Translations under genes and position numbers: made by a program
The notes under the pieces: model-generated
What the model saw: only the letters and a program-made list of their open reading frames with translations
Told to the model about the DNA's origin: nothing
Database searches by the model: none
Source: a virus
Length of the DNA stretch: 54,966 nt
IMG/VR virus record: IMGVR_UViG_3300003873_000010
Coordinates: 1-54,966 of that record
Strand: one strand, 5' to 3'
Shown: positions 1 to 5,869 of the stretch, one piece after another
Layout: each line of letters begins with the position of its first letter
Position numbering within the stretch: position 1 is the first letter of the stretch

Positions 1-938
1 CCTTCTGAGGCTTCAATCATACGTCCAGATATCATCGATGCGCAGGCGTACTTCACCGCTACACCCTCTGGCAGCTCAGTAGACCTGCCGGCCTCTATGT
101 CGTCTATGGACGGCAACCCTGCAGCTACCTCCATGTATGATAATAAGTCTACGGCCGCCGCACGGCCAACCGTAGCAAGTGCTAAGGCGTAGCACTCGTC
201 TGCGTCTAGGGCGTCTGCCCCCAAAGATGCAATGGTCTTGCCTAGCGCATCCCAGCTCCGAGGCGTTGGGAATGCGAACATGTCTGCGTCGGTGGCCGCA
301 ACCTCCGACGCATGAAAGTGTTCAGGCTTGTATGCCAAAAACCCCGCCAATAGGGTTTTCACATTTCTCGGCCACGGAGCAATAGGCAGGTATTGCTCGA
401 GCCATGCGTCTGGCGACGCGAAGACCTCTACGTGTGCAAACCGATTACGCAGTGGGGTTGCCATTTGTTGTGTGAGTGCAGCGTCCTGCCTGCGGTTCGT
501 CGCCGCTAGTATGTGTACTGTCTCCGGCAGCTGTTTATCAGCTACACGGCGGTTTTGCACAAGCTCGAATAGCGGGGGTTGTTGTGCTGGGCTTGCCTGC
601 CCTAGCTCATCTACGAATAGTAGAGCGAGACGCTCACCCTTCATATATGGGCCGTTATGGTCTAAAAGGTCGGAAAACGGCGATGCCGGCAGTACGCGCG
701 TCTCGCCAGCGGCAAGGTCAGGCACTGGCAACCCCGACATGGCAATCGGGTCTTTGTGACTCGGCAAGAAGGTTATCAAATCGCAAGGTAGCCCTAGCTG
801 AGCTGATAGCAGCGAGGCGACTTGAGGCGCGACGAGCTGTGTTTTTCCTATCCCCGGCGCACCATGTACAAGTACAGGTGACCCGCTCAAAAGGGTGTGG
901 ATTGTTTTTGATGCACTTCGTATCTCTAGTTTAAGCAT
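1..938 (-). CDS. MoxR-like AAA+ ATPase, 3' end outside the window
   Basis: An open frame of 312 codons runs from an ATG at 938 to the window edge without a stop, so the C-terminus is missing. The translation has a P-loop GAPGIGKT (residues 26-33), a Walker B segment ending in FVDE (D110, E111), a sensor-1 type AATN (N148) and an arginine-finger-like PLRNRF near residue 162. These are the features of MoxR/AAA_5 family ATPases, which remodel partner proteins and often work with a von Willebrand A-domain protein encoded next door; a partner would lie downstream, outside the window. The start is fixed by an AGGAG on the minus strand about 8 nt upstream. The preceding 33-aa gene ends inside that ribosome binding site, so translation is probably coupled. 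Family is confident; the role in the phage is unknown. Confidence 0.8.
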   Translation of the reverse strand, partial: MLKLEIRSASKTIHTLLSGSPVLVHGAPGIGKTQLVAPQVASLLSAQLGLPCDLITFLPSHKDPIAMSGLPVPDLAAGETRVLPASPFSDLLDHNGPYMKGERLALLFVDELGQASPAQQPPLFELVQNRRVADKQLPETVHILAATNRRQDAALTQQMATPLRNRFAHVEVFASPDAWLEQYLPIAPWPRNVKTLLAGFLAYKPEHFHASEVAATDADMFAFPTPRSWDALGKTIASLGADALDADECYALALATVGRAAAVDLLSYMEVAAGLPSIDDIEAGRSTELPEGVAVKYACASMISGRMIEASE

Positions 939-947
939 GGTAGACTC

Positions 948-1049
948 CTATAGGTGGATGATTAAAAATGTTATTGTTAAACCCGTAAAGGTTGCAAGAG
1001 CGAGAAACCGTGCATATAGCTCGGTTGTAACTGTTTTTGATGTAGTCAT
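948..1049 (-). CDS. Small single-pass membrane peptide (33 aa)
   Basis: A short frame starts at an ATG at 1049 behind a good AGGAG and ends with TAG at 948-950. It encodes 33 residues: a polar N-terminus with several Thr and Lys (MTTSKTVTTELYAR) and then one long hydrophobic stretch (residues 15-31, ending TFLIIHL), consistent with a single membrane span with the N-terminus in the cytoplasm. Its stop lies within the ribosome binding region of the MoxR-like gene, and the two genes have nearly identical leaders (a GGAGTCT box directly before the ATG), which supports both being translated. No family recognised; it might tether or regulate the ATPase, but that is only inference from adjacency. 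Confidence 0.55.
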   Translation of the reverse strand: MTTSKTVTTELYARFLALATFTGLTITFLIIHL

Positions 1050-1231
1050 GGCAGACTCCTAGGTTAGAATAAAAAGGCAGACCCTGTTTCGCTAAGGCCT
1101 GCAACGGAAACGCGGTGGAAAACCGCAGGTTAAAAATAAAGGCGTGCAAACAGGCAGATATACGTCCATTTGCACTAAAAATCGATACTGCACAGAAAAT
1201 TTAGATGCACAGCGTTATTCCGTGCAGTGTT

Positions 1232-1346
1232 CTGTGCACTATAAGTGCTTGAAATCGTTGAGGAAACGCGTTATTCCCTCAAAAAACACAACTTCATTTG
1301 CCCACTTAACTGTGCACTATAAGTGCTTGAAATCATTGAGGAAACG
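1232..1346. repeat. 37-bp direct repeat, two copies (1232-1268, 1310-1346)
   Basis: The two 37-base copies start CTGTGCACTATAAGTGCTTG and end GAGGAAACG and differ at a single base (cgttg versus cattg). Each carries one copy of the iteron-like core at its left end. A partial third copy, CTGTGCACTATAAAGCGTTG, is at 1523. A related reverse-oriented fragment, ACTTATAGCGCAC, lies near 1639. Confidence 0.85.
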
Positions 1347-1468
1347 TCGATGCTGCACAGAATTGGGTGATTTTTGGAGAGAGAGTCTATGTAACAATAT
1401 TTATGTACACCCGATTTCGCAGAGAAAAAAGAAAAAGCGAAAAAAAATATGGAGCTCTCTCATTCTCT

Positions 1469-1512
1469 CTCTATATATATATATTTCTTTATTTAATAAT
1501 ATATATATAGAG
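1469..1512. repeat. AT-rich inverted repeat, 14-bp arms
   Basis: CTCTATATATATAT (1469-1482) is perfectly complementary to 1499-1512 around a 16-base AT-only loop. The plus strand then reads GGGATTTTTT. It could be the DNA-unwinding part of an origin, or a weak hairpin terminator on the plus strand. Confidence 0.75.
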
Positions 1513-1704
1513 GGATTTTTTCTGTGCACTATAAAGCGTTGATTTTAAAGGAGTTTCAAATTTTGAAAAAAAAAACGTTCCTGCACGTGAGTAACAAAAA
1601 TTCTGTGCAGCAAAAACAATTTCCTCTGCAAAAACAACGACTTATAGCGCACAACGCTTTGTGCAGTGTCGATTGCTCTGTGCAGTATCGCCATTTCTCT
1701 AAGC

Positions 1705-1789
1705 AAATCAACGACTTACGGCCGAAAGCTCGACGAAATCAAAACGCAAAAAAGATAAATCCCAAAGAAAATCAACAACTTACGGCCGA
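1705..1789. repeat. 21-bp direct repeat, two copies (1705-1725, 1769-1789)
   Basis: AAATCAAC-R-ACTTACGGCCGA occurs twice with one mismatch, 64 bases apart. A shorter related piece, AACAACGACTTA, is near 1633. This second repeat family lies inside the candidate origin region and is distinct from the CTGTGCA motif. Confidence 0.75.
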
Positions 1790-1901
1790 TACCTCTCTGT
1801 GCAGTAAGTCGCACAAACACTGTGCAGGCACTTTTACCCATAGATAATTTTTATGGAAAACGCCTAAACCATAAAAAATTTTTATTGGACATTCGTTTTC
1901 A

Positions 1902-1978
1902 TTTCTGATAAGCTATACGCACCTAGCGTGCTAGGAGCAAGACTGCTCCGATGCGCTAGGTACTTAGCTTATCAGAAA
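1902..1978. repeat. Large imperfect stem-loop (14 + 8 + 6 bp arms)
   Basis: Three nested complementary pairs share nearly one axis: 1902-1915 with 1965-1978 (14 bp, TTTCTGATAAGCTA), 1921-1928 with 1954-1961 (8 bp, ACCTAGCG), and 1934-1939 with 1944-1949 (6 bp, GGAGCA), closing on an AGAC loop. No gene covers it. It could form a cruciform in DNA or a folded RNA from either strand. It does not have tRNA features. Confidence 0.8.
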
Positions 1979-1995
1979 CACTATTTTCATACGAC

Positions 1996-2013
1996 ATATG
2001 ACGCACGTCATAT
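1996..2013. repeat. Perfect 18-bp palindrome, operator-like
   Basis: ATATGACG and CGTCATAT flank a CA spacer; the two arms are exact complements. Size and symmetry fit a site for a dimeric DNA-binding protein. It lies 18 bases to the right of the large stem-loop, in a gene-free segment. Confidence 0.6.
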
Positions 2014-2305
2014 ATCTCATATAATGACATAAAATTCATGTCTAAGTAACCTTAAAGTATTTCTGGTTTTTGTGGGGCTTTTTCTTTTTCTGCGATGCGA
2101 CGCACCAAAAAAACTTTTCGATTTCAGTGCGTCGTAAAAAAATCTTTGCGTCCGCCTCATTTCTCGTCGCTGCCTTCAGGCCGTACGAACCCCTTACGAA
2201 CATACCGCAAAAAAATTTATTTCTCGTTTTCATCCCGCGTCCGCCCCACCTGCTTCATTGCCGTAACAAATCTGCACAGTGCCTTAACACTGCGGGGCGT
2301 TCGCT

Positions 2306-2411
2306 CACTTGTTCACTTGTTCACTTGTTCACTTGTTCACTTGTTCACTTGTTCACTTGTTCACTTGTTCACTTGTTCACTTGTTCACTTGTTCACTTCT
2401 TGTTCACTTGC
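2306..2411. repeat. Tandem octamer array CACTTGTT, about 13 units
   Basis: CACTTGTT repeats head to tail from 2306. The twelfth unit is interrupted by three extra bases, and one further partial unit follows. The period of 8 is not a multiple of 3, so the array would shift reading frame at each unit and cannot be an ordinary coding repeat. The array sits between two copies of a 21-bp direct repeat. Confidence 0.9.
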
Positions 2412-2484
2412 TTCATACCATGTTTCGCTTCATTGCCGTAACAAATCCGCTTCGTCGCCTTAACGACTGGTTTATGCTTTTTAG

Positions 2485-2556
2485 TACTCTTATATATAAG
2501 CGTACTAAGTTAGTACGCTTATATATAAGAGTATGTGCCTAGGCACATACTCTTAT
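2485..2556. repeat. Two overlapping perfect palindromes (49 bp and 32 bp)
   Basis: 2485-2533 is a perfect inverted repeat with 24-bp arms around a single G at 2509. 2525-2556 is a second perfect palindrome with 16-bp arms centred on CCTAGG. They share the segment 2525-2533 (containing AAGAGTA), so the shared strand could pair either way. The second ends five bases from the stop codon of the minus-strand gene 2561-3208, so it may act as its 3' terminator-type hairpin, although no clear U-tract follows. Confidence 0.85.
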
Positions 2557-2560
2557 CGGT

Positions 2561-3208
2561 TTATGCTTTTTCGATTACGCCGTTGAGCTTGAAGCCGTGT
2601 TTTTTCGCTTCTTTCGCTAAGCGTGCTAACTTTTCATTCCAATGGTCGGCCGTAGCTTTTTCTTGTAGTAAAGCCTGTTTCTTTTCCGCTTTGTCAGCTT
2701 CTTTTTTCAAGTCTAACTCTTTCGCTACATCTGCAATCGCTAATGCCATCACGCCCAGTTGGTCACGAAACACCGCAGGTACATTCTTCTTGTACTTGAT
2801 TTGATTTGTAACTTGAATTCCCCGCCATTCCGTCGGGGCTTCAAGTTTTCTTGCAGTGATTACTGCCCCTGCTCCGCAAGCAAGCAACAATTCTTTGCCG
2901 CGTTTTGCTACTGCTTCGACAGATATCAACGCCGACGCTGGGCTGGGATTGTTGCTTGCTAACTGCATAAGTGCGTATTTAGTCAGTGCTTGTATATCTG
3001 CATCTGTTACAGATAGTGTACCCAGCTTTCTAGCGTACGATGCTTCGCTGAACGCTTTGTTAGCTTTGTTAGCTGTGGTAGCTGTGGTAGCTTTGTTAGC
3101 TTTGTTAGCTGTGGTAGCTGTGGTAGCTTTGTTAGCTTTGTTAGCTGCGGTAACTGTGGTAGCTTTGTTAGTATTGTTTTCCATTTTATTTTCCATTTTG
3201 TTTTCCAT
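2561..3208 (-). CDS. Unknown protein with N-terminal Asn/Lys/Ala/Thr repeats (215 aa)
   Basis: The start at 3208 has an AAGGA seven bases upstream; in-frame ATGs at 3196 and 3184 also exist because the N-terminus repeats MENK. Residues about 14-50 consist of 12-residue units (NKANKATTATTA) from a 36-bp DNA repeat. The rest is helical and charged (residues 52-215), with a Lys/Glu/Ala-rich C-terminal segment suggesting a coiled coil (EKKQALLQEKATADHWNEKL). No family recognised. It is the only gene in the 2.7 kb between the MoxR-like operon and the terminase genes, and it has its own perfect sigma70 promoter, so it is probably an early protein. A role in nucleic-acid binding or origin function is speculation from position. 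Confidence 0.75.
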   Translation of the reverse strand: MENKMENKMENNTNKATTVTAANKANKATTATTANKANKATTATTANKANKAFSEASYARKLGTLSVTDADIQALTKYALMQLASNNPSPASALISVEAVAKRGKELLLACGAGAVITARKLEAPTEWRGIQVTNQIKYKKNVPAVFRDQLGVMALAIADVAKELDLKKEADKAEKKQALLQEKATADHWNEKLARLAKEAKKHGFKLNGVIEKA

Positions 3209-3293
3209 TTTGTTTTCCTTTTTGTTTTGTTTTCGTATATCTGTGTTTGCGGATATATGGCCGTTTTTGGCCGTTTTCCTTTGCCACGCCCCT

Positions 3294-3321
3294 ATTATAT
3301 AACATACATTAACCTTGTCAA
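3294..3321 (-). promoter_or_regulatory. Consensus sigma70 promoter, minus strand
   Basis: On the minus strand TTGACA (3316-3321) and TATAAT (3294-3299) are separated by 16 bases, both hexamers matching the consensus exactly. Transcription should start near 3287 and run into the 215-aa gene at 3208, leaving a leader of about 80 bases. Confidence 0.8.
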
Positions 3322-3354
3322 GCTTTTTATGTCATTTATATGTATTATTTTTAG

Positions 3355-3506
3355 CATCTATGTGTCTATGTATCTATGTATCTATGTATCTATGTATCTG
3401 TGTATCTGTGTATCTGTGTATCTATGTATCTGTGTATCTGTGTATCTGTGTATCTGTGTATCTGTGTATCTGTGTATCTGTGTATCTATGTATCTATGTA
3501 TCTATG
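3355..3506. repeat. Tandem octamer array TATCTATG/TATCTGTG, about 19 units
   Basis: Nineteen consecutive 8-base units, nearly all TATCTATG or TATCTGTG, with blocks of the A and G variants interspersed. Open frames across it encode Tyr/Cys/Val/Ser low-complexity peptide and have no ribosome binding site. This is a different octamer from the array at 2306, with the same unit length. Confidence 0.9.
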
Positions 3507-3519
3507 TATCTGGATATGC

Positions 3520-3559
3520 GGGTAGGGTGATGGGAACTTTGGCAGCCGGGGGGCGGGGG
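3520..3559 (+). other. Potential G-quadruplex region
   Basis: The plus strand has GGG runs at 3520-3522, 3525-3527 and 3532-3534, then six and five Gs at 3548-3553 and 3555-3559. The first two loops are 2 and 4 bases and the third is 13. The G run is also complementary to CCCCCCGGC at 3632-3640 (GCCGGGGGG, 3545-3553), so a long-range hairpin is an alternative fold. Confidence 0.45.
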
Positions 3560-3641
3560 TCTCTATACGTATCTACGTTTACCCAACAGCCAAATTTCAA
3601 AAAAACAAAGACCCTACAAAAACTAAGGTTTCCCCCCGGCC

Positions 3642-3673
3642 AACCAAGCAACCAAGCAACCAAGCAACCAAGC
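3642..3673. repeat. Tandem octamer AACCAAGC, four units
   Basis: Four perfect copies, followed by a decayed AACCACAA. This is a third octamer array in the same 1.4 kb, 14 bases upstream of the promoter of the small terminase gene. Confidence 0.85.
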
Positions 3674-3686
3674 AACCACAAACCCC

Positions 3687-3715
3687 TTTCAAACCCCCGC
3701 AGAAACCGCTATACT
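3687..3715 (+). promoter_or_regulatory. Promoter candidate for the terminase genes
   Basis: TTTCAA (3687-3692), a 17-base spacer and TATACT (3710-3715) resemble a sigma70 promoter. The expected start site, about seven bases downstream, falls at the second ATG (3722), and no Shine-Dalgarno sequence precedes either ATG. The message may therefore be leaderless or nearly so. Confidence 0.4.
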
Positions 3716-4225
3716 ATGCGTATGAATTATCCATTTCCCCCCAAAATGCTCGTTGCCATAGCCGCCGGGCTCGAACCACCCGTAGACATAGCGGTCAACC
3801 ACGGGTACACCCCCGAGTCGTACGCGGCCGTGGCGAAAACTAGGGCTTTTCAGCAAGCCCTAGCTGCGGTTGCGCGCAAGATGGAGTCCGAGGGGATTAC
3901 ACCAGACATATTAGAGCTGGCCACACTGCAGGAGATGACGACACGTGTCACTCGGCAGCTATTTACGTCCCTCACTTCGGAGGAGTTAGAGCCGAAGGAA
4001 CGGGTACAGATTGCAAATCTACTATTCAACCGTGAAGATACTCTTACTAAGCGCACTCAGCAACGCGACTCGGAGCACGTTTCGGGGGGCGAGGACGCAT
4101 TTGTCATAAATATCACCCTGCCGTCTTCTGGCACTGCAACTGTTAGTGTTGGAGCCGCGGCAAAGAAAGAACCTATTGATGTAACCCCTGTAGAACCGGA
4201 GGCGATAGAGTATGGCGACGATTAA
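3716..4225 (+). CDS. Small terminase subunit (putative)
   Basis: 169 residues from ATG 3716, or 167 from the in-frame ATG at 3722; neither has a clear ribosome binding site. The frame remains open far upstream, but that part is only octamer repeat. The N-terminal half is helical with a DNA-binding-like segment (IAVNHGYTPESYAAVAKTRA), the middle is a helical region (SEELEPKERVQIANLLFN) and the C-terminus is acidic and Pro-rich. This layout, and a 14-base overlap with the large terminase gene, fit the small subunit, which recognises the packaging site and loads the motor. The assignment rests mainly on position, size and layout; the sequence itself is divergent. Confidence 0.65.
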   Translation: MRMNYPFPPKMLVAIAAGLEPPVDIAVNHGYTPESYAAVAKTRAFQQALAAVARKMESEGITPDILELATLQEMTTRVTRQLFTSLTSEELEPKERVQIANLLFNREDTLTKRTQQRDSEHVSGGEDAFVINITLPSSGTATVSVGAAAKKEPIDVTPVEPEAIEYGDD

Positions 4226-5657
4226 CTACGCCCCGCCTCGTTCCCTAGAGGCATACTTTAGTAGTGAGAAGTTCATATCCCTTGCGATGGGTCCTATTGG
4301 GTCGACCAAAACTACCGCATCCCTATTGAAGATTGCATATCATGCGGCACAAATCGCCCCTTGCGAGGATGGCGTGCGTCGTTCTCGGTGCGTTGTGGTT
4401 CGTAACACGCGTGAGCAGCTGCGCGATACAACTATTCCTGACTTCTTATCGTGGTATCCCGATGGCGTAGCGGGCGAGTATGCCAAAACAACAATGACAT
4501 TTAAGTTGCAGTTCGGCGATGTCGAGTGCGATGTCCTGTTCAGAAGCCTCGATGAGGCGAAAGACGTGCGTAAGTTATTATCTTTGCAGCTGTCTTTCGC
4601 GGCTATTGATGAGTTTCGTGAGCTTCACCCCGATGTGTTCCAGCAGTTGCAGGGGCGGTTGGGGCGTTTTCCTGACAAGCGTATGGTTGAGCCAGACCCA
4701 GAGCGCGGGTTCCCCGGTGGGTGCGTGTATGAGGACGGGACGGATGCGAGACGTTTGTGGGGGGCGTCGAACCCGCCAGATATGGGGACCTTTTGGGAGG
4801 ACTACATAACCCGAGCCCGTGAGGGGGAGTTTAAGAACACACATATAACTGTACAGCCCTCGGCTTTTTCTGAGACCGCAGACTGGCTGCAGTTTCTACC
4901 AGATGATTACTATGATGTACTCGTCGAGGGTAAGCCCGATGAGTGGGTGGACGTGTATGTAAAGTCCCAATTTGGGAAATCACTTGCGGGGCGCCCTGTT
5001 TTCAGCGGGTTCGACACAGATTTTCATGTTGCAGAACACACACTCAAGCCGTTCCCCACCTCGTCTAGTCCGCTCATATTGGGGATGGACTTCGGGTTGA
5101 CCCCTGCGTGTACCATATCGCAGGTTGACCCTCGAGGGAGGATGCTGACCTATGCGTCTCTCACGAGCGAGGGCATGGGGATTGTTAGGTTTATTGATGA
5201 GATGCTCCGTCCGCTGTTGATAAATCGTTTTGCTGGGTTGCGTACGTTAGTGGTTGGTGACCCTGCTGGGTCTCAGCGAGCTCAGACGGATGAGAAAAGT
5301 GTGTTTGATATTTTACGGATGCGAGGGTTCGATGTAATCCCTGCACCGACCAACTCGATAGCTTCGCGACTCGCGGCCGTCGAGTCTTTGTTAGCGCGTC
5401 AGGTGGACGGAAAACCTGCGCATCTTATAGACCCGGGCGCGACGGGGTTGATTGACGCTCTGCGTGGCGGGTATCGATACAGAAAGCGTAAGAATGGAGA
5501 TTATGATGACAAGCCAGAGAAAAATGAGTATTCCCACGTGGCCGATGCCCACCAGTATGCCTGCCTCTACATTGCAGGAGACCAAGTCGGAGCAGGGCCC
5601 CGAGTCAAATCAAAGCGACGAAGCGTTGGCACGGCTAGTGTCACCGCTTGGGTGTGA
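4212..5657 (+). CDS. terL: Large terminase subunit (ATPase and nuclease)
   Basis: 481 residues. It packages DNA into the prohead by ATP hydrolysis and cuts the concatemer. The N-terminal ATPase has a Walker A-like GPIGSTKT (residues 27-34, K33), Walker B with AAIDEF (D133, E134) and a coupling motif GASNPPD near 184-190. The C-terminal RNase H-like nuclease shows GMDFGLTPAC (D293), VVGDPAG (D350) and a late acidic DAHQY (D445). Length is normal for the family. GGAGG at 4198-4202 supports the ATG at 4212, which overlaps the upstream gene. A different-frame gene overlaps the 3' end. Confidence 0.92.
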   Translation: MATINYAPPRSLEAYFSSEKFISLAMGPIGSTKTTASLLKIAYHAAQIAPCEDGVRRSRCVVVRNTREQLRDTTIPDFLSWYPDGVAGEYAKTTMTFKLQFGDVECDVLFRSLDEAKDVRKLLSLQLSFAAIDEFRELHPDVFQQLQGRLGRFPDKRMVEPDPERGFPGGCVYEDGTDARRLWGASNPPDMGTFWEDYITRAREGEFKNTHITVQPSAFSETADWLQFLPDDYYDVLVEGKPDEWVDVYVKSQFGKSLAGRPVFSGFDTDFHVAEHTLKPFPTSSSPLILGMDFGLTPACTISQVDPRGRMLTYASLTSEGMGIVRFIDEMLRPLLINRFAGLRTLVVGDPAGSQRAQTDEKSVFDILRMRGFDVIPAPTNSIASRLAAVESLLARQVDGKPAHLIDPGATGLIDALRGGYRYRKRKNGDYDDKPEKNEYSHVADAHQYACLYIAGDQVGAGPRVKSKRRSVGTASVTAWV

Positions 5658-5811
5658 CGTAGAGGCGATGCGTGAGGTACACGCACAGGCCAAGAGTTTT
5701 GAGGGGGACGTGGCCCACACACGTAAGATTGTGGCCCGTGTTTCATGCGGGTTCAACATAGTCCTTGCCGTATCGATGTTGACGGTTTTGGGAGTTCTTA
5801 TATTCCTGTAG
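5557..5811 (+). CDS. Small C-terminally anchored membrane protein, start uncertain
   Basis: A frame in a different phase from the large terminase gene ends at 5811. The convincing part begins around residue 10 and runs as a polar acidic segment (SEQGPESNQSDEALARLV), a short helix (MREVHAQAKSFEGDVAHTRK) and one C-terminal membrane span (FNIVLAVSMLTVLGVLIFL). Candidate starts are ATG 5557 (overlapping the terminase gene by about 100 bases) and ATG 5668 (47 residues, with AGAGG too close to be ideal). The topology resembles the coiled-coil plus C-terminal TM plan of the 112-aa protein at 10637. It may be a holin-like or membrane-associated lysis factor; no family recognised. Confidence 0.45.
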   Translation: MPASTLQETKSEQGPESNQSDEALARLVSPLGCDVEAMREVHAQAKSFEGDVAHTRKIVARVSCGFNIVLAVSMLTVLGVLIFL

Positions 5812-5839
5812 TTGCGCCCACTTGCGCACAGTGTATAAT
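5812..5839 (+). promoter_or_regulatory. Promoter candidate upstream of the tail-gene block
   Basis: TTGCGC (5812-5817), 16 bases, TATAAT (5834-5839). The -10 is perfect and the -35 weak. It lies in the 58-base gap before the gene at 5870, and the surrounding CAGTGTATAATG resembles CAGTATAATG at 32166, also just upstream of a structural gene. Confidence 0.45.
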
Positions 5840-5869
5840 GGGCTTTATTTATGGTAGGGGAGGTAGTGT

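Larger units (their letters stand above)
1144..1848. other. Iteron-like, AT-rich non-coding region; candidate replication origin
   Basis: About 700 bases with no convincing gene. The core CTGTGCA or its complement TGCACAG recurs in both orientations near 1189, 1205, 1232, 1310, 1353, 1522, 1602, 1661, 1679, 1797 and 1819, often extended to CTGTGCACTATAA or CTGTGCAGTA. Between the repeats lies an AT-only dyad (1469-1512) and purine/pyrimidine tracts. Clustered short repeats beside an easily melted segment are typical of initiator-dependent replication origins. The open frames across it are made of the same repeats and have no consistent ribosome binding site. Origin function is inferred; the repeats are seen directly. 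Confidence 0.5.
1849..2560. other. Non-coding, repeat-rich segment with no supported gene
   Basis: About 700 bases between the iteron region and the 215-aa minus-strand gene. It holds the stem-loop at 1902-1978, the palindrome at 1996-2013, an 8-bp inverted repeat (CGACGCAC at 2098-2105 with 2127-2134), the octamer array at 2306-2411 and the fused palindromes at 2485-2556. A 21-bp direct repeat, GCTTCATTGCCGTAACAAATC, occurs at 2252-2272 and 2427-2447 and brackets the octamer array. Short frames here are low-complexity and lack good start signals. Confidence 0.6.

Noticed and set aside
179-934. Plus-strand open frames across the left edge
   Set aside because: They are shadows of the MoxR-like gene on the minus strand, whose motifs and ribosome binding site are clear; the plus frames have no family features.
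931-1149. A 72-residue minus-strand frame overlapping the 33-residue gene
   Set aside because: It lacks a ribosome binding site, overlaps both better-supported minus-strand genes in another frame, and has no coherent composition.
1144-1847. Two plus-strand frames in the iteron region (132 and 107 residues)
   Set aside because: They are built from the CTGTGCA repeats and AT tracts, have no consistent start signals, and their composition does not look like protein.
1899-1980. tRNA gene
   Set aside because: The stem-loop length is right, but there is no D-arm, T-loop consensus or acceptor end.
2042-2233. A 63-residue minus-strand frame
   Set aside because: Rich in Lys/Phe from AT-rich DNA, no good ribosome binding site, and lies within a repeat-rich non-coding segment.
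2070-2542. Three overlapping plus-strand frames of Leu/Val/His/Phe/Thr/Cys/Ser repeats
   Set aside because: They are the octamer CACTTGTT read in three frames.
2485-2556. Protelomerase (hairpin telomere) site
   Set aside because: The palindromes are of suitable length, but no protelomerase or plasmid partition gene was recognised, and overlapping palindromes are not typical of known sites.
3227-3715. N-terminal extension of the small terminase frame
   Set aside because: It is the TATCTRTG octamer array read as Tyr/Cys/Val/Ser repeats; the promoter lies downstream of most of it.
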